From contig JANQJF010000041.1 in the NCBI GenBank assembly GCA_028281765.1, positions 1 to 32,603 on the forward strand: a stretch of DNA of 32,603 nucleotides, written 5' to 3'. The position numbers and the translations under genes were made by a program. The number at the start of each line of letters is the position of its first letter. The stretch's first letter is position 1. A model generated the notes under the pieces. That model was not told the origin of the DNA. It saw nothing but the letters and a program-made list of their open reading frames with translations, and made no database searches. The stretch is from Planctomycetota bacterium. Lineage in GTDB: Bacteria > Planctomycetota > UBA1135 > UBA2386. Positions 21,583 to 30,094 of this stretch are shown one piece after another.

Positions 21583-24546
21583 CTACTTCCTTGGTTTCTC
21601 GACCGGGCGAATCGCGACGCCTTCCTGGTCGTTCGAGCCGACCGTGACCTGGCTGTCGTGAACCCACTCGAATCCGTCCTTGGCCTTTGGACCGTTGATG
21701 CGCACGGTCCAGGTGCCCGGCGAGAGCTCGGTGGTTTCCCACTTGCCCTCGTGGGTTCCGACCCAGTGCTGCTCGCCGGCCGGCTTGCCCGCGGCGTCGA
21801 CCTTCGTGAAGCGCATCCAGATCCAGTCGGGCTTCTGGTCGCCGAAGGCGCTCGTGTCGAGCGTGCCGCTGACGCGCAGCATCTGCTTCATCGAGATCTG
21901 AACGCCGGAGCGCTGCAGGCCCGGCTCGACGACGACCTTGGACATGCGGCCCTTTTGCTCTTCGGTCTCGGCCTCGAGCTGGTACTCGCCGGCCGGGATG
22001 CGTTCGAACTCGAAGTTGCCGCTCGCGTCGGCGGTCGTGTGGAACCAGACATGGCCCTTGCCGCCGCGCACCTGGCCGTTCGCGCTGATGCGCGCGGTCT
22101 GCGGCGAGCCGTCCATCCCGGACACGGTGCCGGACATCGAGCCGATCGAGATCTCGATCGTGATGTCGTGGATCTCGTTCTCCTTGACCTCGACGGAGTC
22201 CGACCAGATCGAGTTGCGGTTGGGGCGGAACTCACCCTGCTTCGGGATCTCGTAGAGCTGGACGTTGGCGCGGCCGACCTTGACCTGGCCGAGATCGAAG
22301 CGGCCACCGGCGTCGACTTCCGCGACGCGGCGCTGGCCGTTGGCCCAGGTCATGATCGTCATGTCGCGCGCCGGCGCCCCGTCGACGATGACGGTGCCGA
22401 GGATCTGGCCGGACGGTCCGTCCACCTGCTGCTGGCCGGGGTCCGTGTCGAGGTTGATCGTGGCCGTGCCGCCGGAGACCACCTCGACGGTCTTTCGGGT
22501 GCCACTCGTGCGCATCCACGATGCCTGCATCAGCGACATCAGCTTGCCCGGCGAGGTGATGGCCGCGATCGAGTCCATCGGTCGCAGGCGGTACTCCCCG
22601 GGTCGCAGTCCGGTGATCTCGAACTGCCCGTCTAGGTCGGGCGTGACCAAGCGCGGCATGTTCTCCAGCGCGCCGCGATCCCCGCTCGACCACTTCCGTT
22701 CGATCGTGATCGACCACTTGCCCGGCGTCGGCGGCTGCCCCTTCTCCATGAGCGTGCCGGTGATCTTGCCCGGCTCGATCATCTGGAGCGTGATCGGTTC
22801 TTGCGGCGGCAGGTTCGTGTTGCCGTGGGCGTTGCCGTAGGCGGGGTGGTAGGCCGTGAAGCGGATCTGAGTCGCGGCGACCGAGTCGACCTCGAGGCGT
22901 CCGTCCTCGTCCGTCGTGCCGCAGTGCACCGGGAACTCCGGGATCCGCGGGCGCTTGCCCCGCGCTTCGACGTAGAACGCGCAACCCTTGAGCGGCGCGC
23001 CGTTCGGGTCGAGGACGGTGACTTCGAACGACTGGTCCGCCCGCAGAGTCACGGAGGTCTCCGTATCGCCGTCGATCTTGACGCTCTCCGAGCCGACCGC
23101 GTGCCCGTCCGCGTGGACGAGGAGCGCGAACTCGCCGGAAGGGACGTCACGGATCGCCCAGCGGTTGTCTTCGAGCGCCTCGAGTCGGGACTCGACGTCG
23201 ACGGGGGACGTCGCGCCCCACATCGCCATCTCGATCGCGCCCTCGCCGAGCTTGCCGGGCGTCAGCTGGAACTTCGGGTTCTGGATCGCGAGGCCGGGCT
23301 CGCTCTCGACGCTGACGACGAGGTCGTAGGTCGCCTGGAGCTGGATCTCGATGTCGCGCGTGATCGGCTGCGACTCCGCGACCGTCCACGGGTCACCGGC
23401 CGTGCGGCGCGCGGCGACGATGACGTTCTGGTTGGGGAACCCGTTGAGTTCGAACTCGCCCTTGGCGTTCGTATTCGGCGCGAAGCGCGCGAAGTGCACC
23501 GGAATCGCGCCGACCGGCGCGGCGAGGATCTCGGCGTCCGGGATCGGCTTGCCTTCGGTGTCGATGACGCGGCCCATCAGCGCCTCGCCGTCGCGCATGC
23601 TGATCTCGCCCAGGTCCTTCTCCTGCCCGGACTTGATCGTGAGGCGTTGCTTGACGTGGGGGAGGTGGCCGCGCTTCGTGATCGCGAACACGTTGGCGCC
23701 GGGGATCACGCCGGTCAGGCGGAAGCTGCCGTCTTCTCCCGCGTAGGTCGTCGGGATCGGCAGCATGTCGAAGCGTTCTTTGACCCAGCCCGGGCAGGTC
23801 GCGATGAGCGTGCGGCCGTTCTCGGCGATGATCAGTCCACCCTCGGGGTCGAACTGCTCGACGGGCGCCATCGACAGCAGCGCGCCCGGAATGTCCGCCG
23901 CGCGCACGAGCGCGCCCGGAATCGGCTCGCCCTCCTCGTCCACGACGATGCCGGTCAGGATGCCGCTCGGCCGGATGACGATGTCGCCGAGGTCGACGAT
24001 CTCACCGGGGCCCGGGATCTGATCGACGATGTGCAGCGCGGGGGCGTCGCTGCCGTGGCCGGCGCGCACCAGGTAGAACCCGTGTGGCCAGACGCCCGTG
24101 ATCTCGAACTTCCCATCGTCGCCGCTTTCGGTCTCGCCGGCGTCGACGTCGAGCGCGCCACGCGCCTGCCCGAGCATCGGCGTCACGCCCTGCGACAGCA
24201 CCGAGTCTTGGGCGAAGCGGAACAGCTCGACCTTCGCGTCGGGCACCGGCGTCGCGTCCTCGGTGACCAGTCGGCCGCGGAAGCCGGTCAGCGCCGCGCG
24301 GATGCGCGGGTCGAGGTCCCGTTTGGCCGGGGCGGACACGACGGAGGTGCGGCTGCTCTCGGCGCTCGCGTCCTCGGCCTTCATGCCTGCGTCCTGGTCC
24401 TCGGGCGTCTCCTCTTCGGCAATTTCTTCCTCGCCCACGCCGACCGGACCGATGGGGACGGTCTCGCCGTTGTTCCCGAAGAGCAGCAAGCCGACCACCG
24501 CGAGGATGACGACGGCGATGAGGGAAACGATCAGCCTGGGGTTCAT
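21583..24546 (-). CDS. Membrane-anchored CpD-repeat protein
   Basis: A 987-residue protein. ATG 24544-24546 has GGAG seven bases upstream and begins with an uncleaved-looking transmembrane anchor, RLIVSLIAVVILAVVGLLLF (residues 4-23). An acidic linker (GEEEIAEEETPEDQDAG) leads to about eight carboxypeptidase regulatory-like beta-sandwich repeats over residues ~88-970. Examples are LTGIVVDEEGEPIPGALVRA, MGRVIDTEGKPIPDAEILAA, GQFEITGLRPGEYRLRP and GNFEFERIPAGEYQLEAE. No protease or other catalytic domain is present. The repeats should face the periplasm or exterior. Architecture from the anchor onward resembles the sigma-fusion protein at 6340-9339, minus the sigma part. Function unknown; adhesion, scaffolding or sensing are possible. 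First gene of the run ending in hisS. Confidence 0.86.
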   Translation of the reverse strand: MNPRLIVSLIAVVILAVVGLLLFGNNGETVPIGPVGVGEEEIAEEETPEDQDAGMKAEDASAESSRTSVVSAPAKRDLDPRIRAALTGFRGRLVTEDATPVPDAKVELFRFAQDSVLSQGVTPMLGQARGALDVDAGETESGDDGKFEITGVWPHGFYLVRAGHGSDAPALHIVDQIPGPGEIVDLGDIVIRPSGILTGIVVDEEGEPIPGALVRAADIPGALLSMAPVEQFDPEGGLIIAENGRTLIATCPGWVKERFDMLPIPTTYAGEDGSFRLTGVIPGANVFAITKRGHLPHVKQRLTIKSGQEKDLGEISMRDGEALMGRVIDTEGKPIPDAEILAAPVGAIPVHFARFAPNTNAKGEFELNGFPNQNVIVAARRTAGDPWTVAESQPITRDIEIQLQATYDLVVSVESEPGLAIQNPKFQLTPGKLGEGAIEMAMWGATSPVDVESRLEALEDNRWAIRDVPSGEFALLVHADGHAVGSESVKIDGDTETSVTLRADQSFEVTVLDPNGAPLKGCAFYVEARGKRPRIPEFPVHCGTTDEDGRLEVDSVAATQIRFTAYHPAYGNAHGNTNLPPQEPITLQMIEPGKITGTLMEKGQPPTPGKWSITIERKWSSGDRGALENMPRLVTPDLDGQFEITGLRPGEYRLRPMDSIAAITSPGKLMSLMQASWMRTSGTRKTVEVVSGGTATINLDTDPGQQQVDGPSGQILGTVIVDGAPARDMTIMTWANGQRRVAEVDAGGRFDLGQVKVGRANVQLYEIPKQGEFRPNRNSIWSDSVEVKENEIHDITIEISIGSMSGTVSGMDGSPQTARISANGQVRGGKGHVWFHTTADASGNFEFERIPAGEYQLEAETEEQKGRMSKVVVEPGLQRSGVQISMKQMLRVSGTLDTSAFGDQKPDWIWMRFTKVDAAGKPAGEQHWVGTHEGKWETTELSPGTWTVRINGPKAKDGFEWVHDSQVTVGSNDQEGVAIRPVEKPRK

Positions 24547-24606
24547 GAAGGGGCTCCGGAGGACGAGGCGGACGCGGGAATGTCCCTGATGTCGTAGCCG
24601 TCCTGC

Positions 24607-24614
24607 ATTATTCT
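24607..24614. promoter_or_regulatory. Overlapping divergent -10-like elements
   Basis: ATTATT at 24607-24612 reads AATAAT on the minus strand (five of six matches to TATAAT), placed for the CpD-repeat gene. TATTCT at 24609-24614 on the plus strand (four of six) ends seven bases before the GTG of the methyltransferase gene. Both directions would share one melting site. No convincing -35 was found. Confidence 0.35.
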
Positions 24615-24621
24615 CCTGTCG

Positions 24622-25206
24622 GTGTCCCGAATATCGCACGACGGCGCTGAACTTTCTCCCTGGGTCGTGCGCTGGGCCGGATCGCTGCGTCCGGAAAGCC
24701 GTGTGCTGGACCTGGCCTGCGGCGCTGGGCGGCACGCCCGTTACCTCGCTGACACCGGGCGGCACCGGGTCGTCGGTGTCGATCGAGACCTGTCCGGCGT
24801 CGCGGACCTTCGCGATGACGCGCGGTTCGAATGGTTCGAATCGGATCTCGAAAACGGCCCCTGGCCGCTCGGCGATCGCCAGTTCGACGCCGTGGTCGTC
24901 ACGAACTATCTGTGGCGCCCCCTGTTCGAGGGCATCGTCCGCAGCGTCGCACCGGGAGGTCTCCTCATCTACGAGACATTTGCGGCCGGCAATGAATCCT
25001 ATGGCCGCCCGCGCAATCCCGATTTCCTCCTGAGTGAGGGCGAACTCCTCGCGCGCGTTACGCCTCTGCTCGTGATCGCCTTCGAACAGGGGGTGGAGGA
25101 CCGCGGGGAGGGACGAATGCGAGTCGTCCAGCGCATCGCGGCGACCGCGGATTCGTTCCCCGTGGACTTGGCCTCGGATTGTGCCATGCCACCGGCCGAG
25201 TCGTAG
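24622..25206 (+). CDS. Class I SAM-dependent methyltransferase
   Basis: A 194-residue cytoplasmic methyltransferase. Motif I is VLDLACGAGRHARYL (residues ~28-42), with D54 in VVGVDRD as the ribose-binding acidic residue, and FDAVVVTNYLWRP as motif IV. GGLLIYETFAAGNESYGRPR and NPDFLLSEGELL match small bacterial methyltransferases of the tellurite-resistance TehB-like/Methyltransf_25 group. The methyl acceptor cannot be inferred. GTG 24622 is the only usable start, since an in-frame stop lies at 24595. No Shine-Dalgarno precedes it, but a -10-like hexamer ends seven bases upstream, so the mRNA may be leaderless. Confidence 0.88.
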   Translation: MSRISHDGAELSPWVVRWAGSLRPESRVLDLACGAGRHARYLADTGRHRVVGVDRDLSGVADLRDDARFEWFESDLENGPWPLGDRQFDAVVVTNYLWRPLFEGIVRSVAPGGLLIYETFAAGNESYGRPRNPDFLLSEGELLARVTPLLVIAFEQGVEDRGEGRMRVVQRIAATADSFPVDLASDCAMPPAES

Positions 25207-25327
25207 CGTCACGAGTTCGTCACGCGGATTCTCACGTCGGAACGGAGGTGCCGTTGGGAGGTTGCATCGTCCCCGGCAAGCGTCTACACAAACGGGGCGA
25301 GCTGAGGCCATCGGCTCGACACCTCGC

Positions 25328-25744
25328 ATGAGCTCAACGCTGCAAAGCCCGAACTCGGACACGATCACGCGCGGAGTGCGCGTGCGCGCCTGCGCTCAGT
25401 ATGTGCCCGAGCAGTCCGATCCCGACCGGTGCTCCTTCGTCTACGTCTACCGGATCACGATCTCCAACGATGGAGAGAACCCGGTCACACTGCGACGCCG
25501 ACACTGGATCATCCTCGACTCGCACGGCGAGCGCGACGACGTCCGCGGCGCGGGAGTCGTCGGCGAGACGCCGACGATCCAGCCCGGTGGGTCCTACGAA
25601 TACGTCAGCCGCTGTCCGCTGTCGACGCGTTGGGGGACGATGGAAGGGTCGTACGCGTTCACCGACGTATCGGGTGAAGAGTTCGACGTCGAGATCGGCC
25701 GCTTCTTCCTCGTGCCGTCGTCCGCGACTTCGGCCGAAGTCTGA
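25328..25744 (+). CDS. apaG: ApaG family protein
   Basis: A 138-residue single-domain beta-sandwich protein of the ApaG/DUF525 family, linked in enterobacteria to Co2+/Mg2+ homeostasis and named from its operon with apaH; its biochemical role is unsettled. Family hallmarks are VYVYRITISNDGENPVTLRR, HWIILDSHGE, VVGETPTIQPGGSYEYVS, and GTMEGSYAFTD near the C-terminus. ATG 25328 gives normal family length; the reading frame continues upstream into the methyltransferase gene but is not ApaG-like there. No close Shine-Dalgarno is seen. A weak TTGCAT/TACACA pair with 17-base spacing (25262-25290) could be a promoter. No apaH is nearby. Confidence 0.95.
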   Translation: MSSTLQSPNSDTITRGVRVRACAQYVPEQSDPDRCSFVYVYRITISNDGENPVTLRRRHWIILDSHGERDDVRGAGVVGETPTIQPGGSYEYVSRCPLSTRWGTMEGSYAFTDVSGEEFDVEIGRFFLVPSSATSAEV

Positions 25745-25750
25745 CGCACG

Positions 25751-26530
25751 TCAGAATCGGATCCGGCCTTCCAGATACGGTGTCACCGCGCCGGCGAGCG
25801 TGACGCGATCGCCACGCACCGCGCAGCCGACGTCGCCGCTGCGCGCGGAGATCTGCCGTCCCTGGAGCTCGGTCTTGCCGAGTTGTTCAGCCCAGTAGGG
25901 CGCGAGCGAGCAGTGCGCCGAGCCGGTCACCGGATCCTCCGGGACGCCGACGGTTGGGCCGAAGAACCTCGAGACGAAGTCGACGTCCTGGCCGGGTGCC
26001 GTGCAGACGACGGGTCGGCCGATCGCGGTCAGCTTCGCCATGTCCGGGGTGAGCGCCGCGACGTCGCCCTCGGTCGCGAAGATCGCGAGCCAGTAGGGCG
26101 CGTCGTGCACCGCGGTCGGCGCGGCTCCGAGTGCGTCGGCGAACGGAGCCGTGTCGACGGATTCGCGCGCGGGTGGTCGCGACGGAAAGTCGAGTTCGAT
26201 CGCTCCGTCGTCTCGGCGCAGCGCGCGCAGTTCTCCGCTGCGGGTCTCGAATCGGACCTCGGTCGAGCCGGGTTCCAAGCGTTCGAAGACGACCCACGAC
26301 GATGCGAGGGTCGCGTGTCCGCAGAGATCGACTTCGACTGCGGGAGTGAACCACCGGAGTTCGTACCGCCCGGCGCCGCCGACGAGGTATGCCGTCTCGG
26401 ACAGATTGTTCTCCAGTGCGATCGCGGCCAGCACGTCGTCGTCGAGCCAGGACTCGAGCGGACACACGGCCGCGGGGTTGCCGCCGAACACGCGGTCGGT
26501 GAACGCATCGCACTGATAGATCGGAATCAT
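25751..26530 (-). CDS. PhzF family isomerase-like protein
   Basis: A 259-residue protein of the PhzF/diaminopimelate epimerase-like fold. The family opening MIPIYQCDAFTDRVFGGNPA is intact. The catalytic glutamate equivalent to PhzF E45 is E45 here, in ENNLSETAYLV. The paired motifs DLCGHATLASSWV and EDPVTGSAHCSLAPYWA are both present. PhzF itself isomerises a phenazine precursor, but most homologues are widespread, standalone and of unknown substrate; no other phenazine genes are here. ATG 26528-26530 is chosen because the family start is exactly there; no Shine-Dalgarno is evident. It converges on apaG with a six-base gap. Confidence 0.93.
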   Translation of the reverse strand: MIPIYQCDAFTDRVFGGNPAAVCPLESWLDDDVLAAIALENNLSETAYLVGGAGRYELRWFTPAVEVDLCGHATLASSWVVFERLEPGSTEVRFETRSGELRALRRDDGAIELDFPSRPPARESVDTAPFADALGAAPTAVHDAPYWLAIFATEGDVAALTPDMAKLTAIGRPVVCTAPGQDVDFVSRFFGPTVGVPEDPVTGSAHCSLAPYWAEQLGKTELQGRQISARSGDVGCAVRGDRVTLAGAVTPYLEGRIRF

Positions 26531-26640
26531 GGCGCCATGGTGTCGGTTTCTTCGACGGATCGCACGGGCCGTGTCGTCGATGACAGCGCCGGTGTGGCGA
26601 TTCCCGACAGCGGGGTTCGGCGTTCGCTCGATACATCGAT

Positions 26641-28134
26641 GTGTCCACCTCGCCGCAGCCGCCGCCGCCATCGCCGCCAGAGCGCCGTCCCACGACGCGC
26701 GCCTCGGTGCTGTGGAATCTCGGCGGCCAGGGCGGGGTGCAGATCGTGCGGCTCACGGGCATGCTCGTGCTCGCGACACTGCTCGCCCCTGGCGACTTCG
26801 GTCTCATGGCGATGGTCTGGGCGGTCACGGGGCTCGTCGAGCTGTTCGTCGACCTCGGGACAGGTCAGGCGATCATCCAACGCAAGGAGCTGACGCCGCG
26901 GCTGTGCAGCTCGGTGTTCTGGGCGAACGTCGTGTTCGCGGGACTGGCCGCGTGCGTCGTCGCGACGGGCGCGGTCACGATCGCAGCGCTGTTCCAAGAG
27001 CCCGCGCTTCGTCCGCTGATCATCGCGATCGCGCCCGTGTTCTTGCCGGCGTCGCTCGGTGTCGTGCCGTCGGCGCTGCTGCAACGCTCGATGCGCTTCG
27101 ACAAAGTCGCGCGGGCGCGCATCGTCGGCGCGGTCGCCGGGGCCGGGACGTCGATCACGGCGGCGTGTCTCGGCCACGGCGTATGGTCGTTGGTCTACGG
27201 TCACTACGCCGGTGCGATCGCGACCGCGACACTGCTGTGGACGAGCTCGCGCTGGTGGCCGACGTTCGCGGTTTCGTTCGCCGATCTGCGCGCAGTCGCC
27301 GGCTTCAGCCTCAACCTCGCGGCGGTCAACCTCAGCAACTTCGTGTTCGGTCAGATCGATACCCTCGTCGTCGGTCGCTGGCTCGGCCGAGACGTGCTCG
27401 GCTGCTACTCGCTCGCGAAGAAGATCGTCCTGCAGCCGATCCTGCTCGCCGGAAGCTCGGTCGCGAACGTGCTGTTCTCGCGCTTCGCGCGCATGGCCGA
27501 GGATCCCGAGGCGATTCGCCCGCGCTACCTCGATGCGAGCGCCGCGGTCGTCGCGCTGCTCGCGCCGGTTGCCCTCGGGATGGCGATCGTCGCGGGACCC
27601 GCGGTCGAAGCGTTCGGCGGCGTCGGTTGGGAACTCGTCGCGCCGATCGTCGCCCTGCTCGCGCCTGCGGCGCTGATCGCGACGGTGATGATGCCGACCG
27701 GCGCGCTGTTCCGCGCGGTCGGAAGAACGGATCTGCTGCTGCGGCTCGGCCTCGTGCGAGGCGCGGCCATGGCGCTCGGCGTCACGGCGGGCGCGTGGCT
27801 CGACGGTGCCGGGGGCGCCGCGATCGGGCTGTCGACGGCGATGGCGATCATGCTCGTGCCCTCTCTGTGCGTGCCGTTCCGCCTCGTCGACCTCGAGCTC
27901 CTCGCGGGCTTGCGCGCGCTCCTGCCGATCGGCAACGCCCTCGTCGGGCTCGCGCTGTGCGCGTTCGGCGGGCTCTGGCTCGCGACGGCGCTCGGTGCTT
28001 CACCCGGGGTCGCGACGGTGCTCGTCGCGGCGTCCGGGGCGACCGGATACTTCGCGGTGCTCTGGCTCGTCCGGCCGGCGTTCCTCGTTCCTTTGCTCGG
28101 TCCTCGATTCGTCAGGATGGAGGTGCGGACGTGA
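26641..28134 (+). CDS. Polysaccharide flippase (Wzx/MOP superfamily)
   Basis: A 497-residue integral membrane protein with roughly 12-14 hydrophobic segments, of the oligosaccharide flippase branch of the MOP superfamily (WzxC/polysaccharide biosynthesis type), which moves lipid-linked glycans across the inner membrane. Typical features are SVLWNLGGQGGVQIVRLTG at the start of TM1, LLAPGDFGLMAMV, the FVFGQIDTLVVGRWLG segment, and LGCYSLAKKIVLQPI. The N-terminus is a short Pro-rich cytoplasmic tail. Translation probably starts at GTG 26641; no strong Shine-Dalgarno is visible. Its TGA overlaps the GTG of the next gene, so it heads a three-gene unit with two glycosyltransferases. Confidence 0.92.
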   Translation: MSTSPQPPPPSPPERRPTTRASVLWNLGGQGGVQIVRLTGMLVLATLLAPGDFGLMAMVWAVTGLVELFVDLGTGQAIIQRKELTPRLCSSVFWANVVFAGLAACVVATGAVTIAALFQEPALRPLIIAIAPVFLPASLGVVPSALLQRSMRFDKVARARIVGAVAGAGTSITAACLGHGVWSLVYGHYAGAIATATLLWTSSRWWPTFAVSFADLRAVAGFSLNLAAVNLSNFVFGQIDTLVVGRWLGRDVLGCYSLAKKIVLQPILLAGSSVANVLFSRFARMAEDPEAIRPRYLDASAAVVALLAPVALGMAIVAGPAVEAFGGVGWELVAPIVALLAPAALIATVMMPTGALFRAVGRTDLLLRLGLVRGAAMALGVTAGAWLDGAGGAAIGLSTAMAIMLVPSLCVPFRLVDLELLAGLRALLPIGNALVGLALCAFGGLWLATALGASPGVATVLVAASGATGYFAVLWLVRPAFLVPLLGPRFVRMEVRT

Positions 28135-29099
28135 CCCAGACCCAGTCCACGGTGTCCCTCGAGGCGCCCCCGGAACGGCAGCTCGGCGTGCCGTTCAGCG
28201 TCGTGATTCCCAGCTACAACCGCGCCGCGCTCGTTGGTCGCGCGATCGAAAGCGTGCTGGCGCAGACCCACGCGCCGCGCGAGATCCTCGTCGTCGACGA
28301 CGGGTCGACGGACGACACGGCCGCCCGGCTCGTCGAATACGCCGACCGTGTTCGAATCGTGCGGCAGTCGAACCTCGGCGGCGCGGCCGCGCGCAACCGC
28401 GGCGTGGAGCTCGCGACGTGCAAGTGGATCGCGTTCTTAGACTCGGACGATCTCTGGCTGCCGGACCACCTCGAGCGCGTCGCGATCGCGATCGAGAGCA
28501 CCGGCGGAGGCGCCGGCTTCTACTTCCGTGACGTCGACCGCAACGCGGCCGATGGCGGCGGGCACCTCTGGGAGGCGGGTGGCTTCTCGATCGATGACGA
28601 GTTCGAGTTCGTCGAGGACGGCTCCGACTGGGCGCTTCGCCCGCTGCAGCCGATGATGTTGCAGTCGGCGGTGTTCGACCGGGCCGCGTATCTCGAGGTC
28701 GGCGGGCTCGATCGGCGACTCACGCGGCGGCACGACACGGACCTGTTCTTCAAGATGTCGCTGAATCGTCCGGTTTGCGCGGTGCGTGGCGCGGGGTGCG
28801 AGTTCACGGCGGACGACGACACCGGCGCGCGTTTGACCCGCAAGCACGACGGCGAGTCGGTGACGTACTGGCGTTGCACGATTCGGATGTATCGCGACGC
28901 GCTGCGGCGCGCGCGTGGCTCCGCGCGTCGCGGCGAGATTCGCCGGAGGCTCGCGATCGGCTACTGGCGCCTGTCGCGCGCACACGGTCGGCGCGGCGCG
29001 TGGCCGTGCGCGACCTGGAACGGGCTGCGCTCGCTCAAGGTCGCGCCGTCGGTGGCACTGGAGGCCGTCGCGCGCTGGCTTCGGAGGAAGGGCAAGTGA
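28131..29099 (+). CDS. GT2 family glycosyltransferase
   Basis: A 322-residue GT-A fold inverting glycosyltransferase. FSVVIPSYNRAALVGRAIES, then LVVDDGSTDDTA, is the nucleotide-sugar site, and FLDSDDLWLPDH carries the metal-binding DxD-type motif. The later GGLDRRLTRRHDTDLFFKM holds the usual acceptor-side acidic residue. It probably adds a sugar to a lipid-linked glycan at the cytoplasmic membrane face; donor and acceptor are unknown. GTG 28131 overlaps the flippase stop (GTGA), with GGAGG at 28119-28123 seven bases upstream, which fixes the start. It is coupled in the same way to the next gene. Confidence 0.94.
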   Translation: MTQTQSTVSLEAPPERQLGVPFSVVIPSYNRAALVGRAIESVLAQTHAPREILVVDDGSTDDTAARLVEYADRVRIVRQSNLGGAAARNRGVELATCKWIAFLDSDDLWLPDHLERVAIAIESTGGGAGFYFRDVDRNAADGGGHLWEAGGFSIDDEFEFVEDGSDWALRPLQPMMLQSAVFDRAAYLEVGGLDRRLTRRHDTDLFFKMSLNRPVCAVRGAGCEFTADDDTGARLTRKHDGESVTYWRCTIRMYRDALRRARGSARRGEIRRRLAIGYWRLSRAHGRRGAWPCATWNGLRSLKVAPSVALEAVARWLRRKGK

Positions 29100-30091
29100 C
29101 CGCGACGACGACTCTGCAGCGCGATAGGCGCGTCGGCGTGGGGGCGCCGCCGCTCGTGACGGTGATCGTCTGCACCTACAACGCGGGGGAGCACCTCGTG
29201 CCGGCCGTGCGCAGCGTGCTCGAACAGACCCACACTCATCTCGAGGTTCTCGTCGTCGACGACGGCAGCACCGACGGCAGCGTGGAGTGCCTCGAGGCGG
29301 AGATCGAGGATCGCAGAGTACGTATCCTGCGCCAGGCCAACGCCGGCAAGCCCGCGGCGATGAACCGCGCGCTCGACGCGGCCCGCGGCGAGTTCTACGT
29401 CATCCAGGACGCGGACGACCTCAGCTATCCGGAGCGAGTCGAGCGTCAGCTCGCGCGTCTGCAAAGCGATCCCGAACTCGCCGGCGTGTTCTGCGGCTAT
29501 GACCTCATTCTCGATGGCGAGCGCATCGCGCCCAGGACGTCGGGTCGCTCGCGCGCGGAGTGCGGGCGGTTGATCGCCGAGTTCAAGATGCCCGGGCACG
29601 ACCCGACCGCGATGTATCGCATGAGCGCGGTCGCGGGCGAGCGCTACGAGACGGAGTTTCGCATCGGGGAAGGGCTCGACTATATCCTCCGCATCGGCGA
29701 GCGTGCGCCGCTCGCCGTGTGCGCTGGCGTGCTCTACTCGTATCGCGTCGAACTCGACGGTCTGACGAAGGCCGACCCGCATCGGCGCAACGAATACGTG
29801 CGACGAGTGCTGCGGCGTGCGTGCGAGCGACGCGGTCTCGATACGGCCGATGCTCCCGCTGCGGTGCACGCGCGGGCGCGTCGTCGGCTTCGGCAGCGAG
29901 ATCGCGACAACAACCTCGCCGCGCATTTCATGGAAAGCGTGGTCGACCTTCGCGTTGCTGGCGAACGTGCGGAGGCGATCCGGATCGGATGGCGGTGCGC
30001 GAAGCTCTGGCCCTGGTCGGCGCACTACTGGAAGGCTCTCGCCTACGCGCTCTTGCCGTGGTCGTGGGTGCTCCAGCTCCGCTCGCGTTAG
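29096..30091 (+). CDS. GT2 family glycosyltransferase
   Basis: A 331-residue GT-A fold glycosyltransferase. VTVIVCTYNAGEHLVPAVRS, VLVVDDGSTDGSVE and QANAGKPAAMNRALDAARGE form the donor site, and YVIQDADDLSYPERVERQ carries the DxD-type motif. The C-terminal ~60 residues end in a hydrophobic helix-rich segment (WSAHYWKALAYALLPWSWV) that may associate with the membrane. GTG 29096 overlaps the previous stop as GTGA and has GGAGGAAG just upstream. Donor and acceptor are unknown. It ends three bases before the convergent O-antigen-ligase-like gene. Confidence 0.93.
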   Translation: MTATTTLQRDRRVGVGAPPLVTVIVCTYNAGEHLVPAVRSVLEQTHTHLEVLVVDDGSTDGSVECLEAEIEDRRVRILRQANAGKPAAMNRALDAARGEFYVIQDADDLSYPERVERQLARLQSDPELAGVFCGYDLILDGERIAPRTSGRSRAECGRLIAEFKMPGHDPTAMYRMSAVAGERYETEFRIGEGLDYILRIGERAPLAVCAGVLYSYRVELDGLTKADPHRRNEYVRRVLRRACERRGLDTADAPAAVHARARRRLRQRDRDNNLAAHFMESVVDLRVAGERAEAIRIGWRCAKLWPWSAHYWKALAYALLPWSWVLQLRSR

Positions 30092-30094
30092 CGG

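Noticed and set aside
22801..24597. 598-codon plus-strand open frame opposite the CpD-repeat gene
   Set aside because: Repeated Arg/Val/Asp composition is the complement of the CpD repeats, not an independent protein.
25751..26530. Phenazine biosynthesis locus
   Set aside because: Only a PhzF-family protein is present; its homologues are widespread without phenazine genes, and no phzA/B/D/E/G-like gene is nearby.
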